From assembly GCF_001513965.1 (NCBI RefSeq), contig NZ_KQ948022.1, forward strand, positions 62,001-126,000: DNA of 64,000 nt, written 5' to 3'. Under the pieces are notes generated by a model. It had not been told where the DNA came from and did no database searches. It was given only the letters and a program-made list of their open reading frames with translations. This DNA is from Streptomyces cellostaticus. GTDB lineage: Bacteria; Actinomycetota; Actinomycetes; Streptomycetales; Streptomycetaceae. Shown here piece after piece: positions 62,821 through 64,000 of the stretch. Position numbers and translations under genes: made by a program. Position 1 is the first letter of the stretch. Every line of letters starts with the position of its first letter.

Positions 62821-64000
62821 CCGCGCCCGTCACCGGCCCGGTACGCCGCCGGCTCACCGTGCGCGGCACGGTGCAGGGCGTCGGCTTCCGGCCGTATGTG
62901 CACCGGCTGGCCGCCGACCTCGCGCTGGCCGGGTACGTGAGTAACACCGCGAACGGCGTGCTCATCGAGGTCGAGGGCCCGGCGGAGGGCGTCGGACGCT
63001 TCTGCGAGCTGCTGGCCGGGCAGCCCCCGCCGCTCGCCGCGGTCACCGGCGTCGGCAGCGAGGACCTCCCGGCCACCGGCGCCACCGATCCCTTCACCAT
63101 CCGTCCCACCGAGGGGTCCACCGGCCGCACCCAGCTCCCGCCCGACACCGCGACCTGCGCCGACTGCCTGCGCGAGCTGGCCGATCCGGACGACCGCCGC
63201 CACCGCCACCCGTTCCTCACCTGCACCCACTGCGGCCCCCGCTTCACCATCGCCACGGCGATGCCGTACGACCGCGCGGCCACGACCATGGCGGGCTTCC
63301 CGATGTGCCCCGCCTGCGCCCGCGAGTACGGCGCCCCGGCCGACCGGCGCTTCCACGCCCAGCCCGTCGCCTGCCCCGACTGCGGCCCGCGGCTCCGCCT
63401 GGTCCCGGCCGACGGCACCGGCGTCCGCCCGGCCCGGGACGCCGACGCCCTGGCCACGGCTCGGGCCCTGCTGGCCGCAGGGCGGATCGTCGCCGTGAAG
63501 GGCGTCGGCGGCTACCACCTGGCCTGCGACGCCACCGACGCGACTGCCGTCGCCACCCTGCGCACCCGCAAGGAACGGGGTGGCAAGGCCTTCGCCGTGA
63601 TGTGCGCCGACCTCGATGCGGCCGAACGCGTCGCACTCCTCTCCGACGCCGAACGGACCGCGCTCACCGGCGCCCGGCGCCCCATCGTCCTGCTGCGCAG
63701 ACGCGCGCGGACAGACGGCCTCCGCCTCGCCGACGAGGTCTGTCCGGGCAGCCCCCACGTGGGCGTGATGCTGCCCTACACCCCCGTCCACACCCTGCTG
63801 TTCGGGCTGCCGGGTGATCCGCCCGGCCCCCGGGTGCTGGTCATGACCAGCGGCAACCGCTCCGGCGAGCCCATCGTCACCGACGACACCGACGCGCTGA
63901 CCCGGCTGGCCAAACTCGCCGACGCCTGGCTCGCCCACGACCGGCCCATCGCCTCCCCGTGCGACGACTCCCTGCTACGGGTGCGCCCCGACGGCACCGA
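62817..64000 (+). CDS. hypF: Carbamoyltransferase HypF, 3' end beyond window
   Basis: HypF starts synthesis of the cyanide ligands from carbamoyl phosphate and hands the carbamoyl group to HypE. The visible 394 or so residues contain the acylphosphatase domain (about 10-95; RGTVQGVGFRPYVHRLA), the zinc-finger-like Cys motifs CADCLREL with CTHCGPRF and CPACAREY with CPDCGPRL, and the YrdC-like domain (AAGRIVAVKGVGGYHLACDA through LVMTSGNRSGEPI). The kinase-like carbamoyl-transfer domain is outside the window. GTG start coupled to hypB. Confidence 0.95.
   Translation, partial: MTAPVTGPVRRRLTVRGTVQGVGFRPYVHRLAADLALAGYVSNTANGVLIEVEGPAEGVGRFCELLAGQPPPLAAVTGVGSEDLPATGATDPFTIRPTEGSTGRTQLPPDTATCADCLRELADPDDRRHRHPFLTCTHCGPRFTIATAMPYDRAATTMAGFPMCPACAREYGAPADRRFHAQPVACPDCGPRLRLVPADGTGVRPARDADALATARALLAAGRIVAVKGVGGYHLACDATDATAVATLRTRKERGGKAFAVMCADLDAAERVALLSDAERTALTGARRPIVLLRRRARTDGLRLADEVCPGSPHVGVMLPYTPVHTLLFGLPGDPPGPRVLVMTSGNRSGEPIVTDDTDALTRLAKLADAWLAHDRPIASPCDDSLLRVRPDGT

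Overview
The window is high-GC DNA with the codon bias, ribosome binding sites and gene content of a Streptomyces-type actinomycete: many Tat- or Sec-secreted hydrolases, LacI, TetR, LysR and MarR regulators, a P450 with a 3Fe-4S ferredoxin, DUF4328/DUF998/SUKH proteins and a class F sortase. No rRNA, CRISPR array, transposase or integrase was seen. Both ends cut genes: an SCO6745-type gene at the left and hypF at the right.

Region 1 (1-19 kb) is ordinary accessory chromosome: a secreted streptogramin-lyase-like propeller, a GH43-AbfB arabinosidase-type enzyme, a sortase with a probable substrate, a TetR/SGNH-hydrolase pair, a LysR gene, a secreted M9 collagenase, a long-type glyceraldehyde-3-phosphate dehydrogenase, a multi-pass glycosyltransferase, a frameshifted DUF4253 gene, a PP2C phosphatase and a MASE1 protein. 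Several spacers hold decayed gene pieces (aminoglycoside-phosphotransferase-like, LacI-like, aldo/keto-reductase-like), which points to past deletions.

Region 2 (19-29 kb) is the most striking. It is a compact, apparently complete selenocysteine locus: selA, selB, selC (tRNA-Sec, antisense to the 3' end of selB) and selD on one side, converging on a three-gene formate dehydrogenase operon (beta, NrfD-type gamma, alpha). The alpha gene has an in-frame TGA at codon 189 in the Sec context, followed 12 nt later by a hairpin with a GGUCU loop like the bacterial SECIS of E. coli fdhF. Each part the alpha subunit needs for Sec insertion is therefore encoded next to it. The UGA stop of selB lies exactly opposite the UCA anticodon of selC.

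Region 3 (28.8-59.5 kb) is again accessory: MarR with a DHA2 exporter, a sphingomyelinase-type enzyme, an aldo/keto reductase, a GH46 chitosanase with a palindromic operator, phosphoglucomutase, an SGNH lipase, a truncated epimerase with an in-frame 234-bp tandem duplication coupled to a spherulin-4-like gene, a secreted M1 aminopeptidase, a GH25 lysozyme, a degenerate class II tRNA-like gene, and a small LacI regulon (SurE-like, MFS, LacI, alpha/beta hydrolase) marked by a shared TTACACGWGTAA operator. A frameshifted P450 with ferredoxin, a double SUKH protein, a MOSC protein, an FAD monooxygenase/TetR pair with twin operators, a 19-residue hydrophobic peptide gene and an AI-2E family protein follow.

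Region 4 (59.7 kb to the end) starts a tightly coupled [NiFe]-hydrogenase maturation operon: hypX, a maturation protease, hypB and hypF, with 4-nt overlaps at two of its three junctions. The hydrogenase structural genes are not in the window and presumably lie to the right. Together with the selenium-dependent formate dehydrogenase, this suggests that the organism can oxidise formate and H2 as supplementary electron donors.
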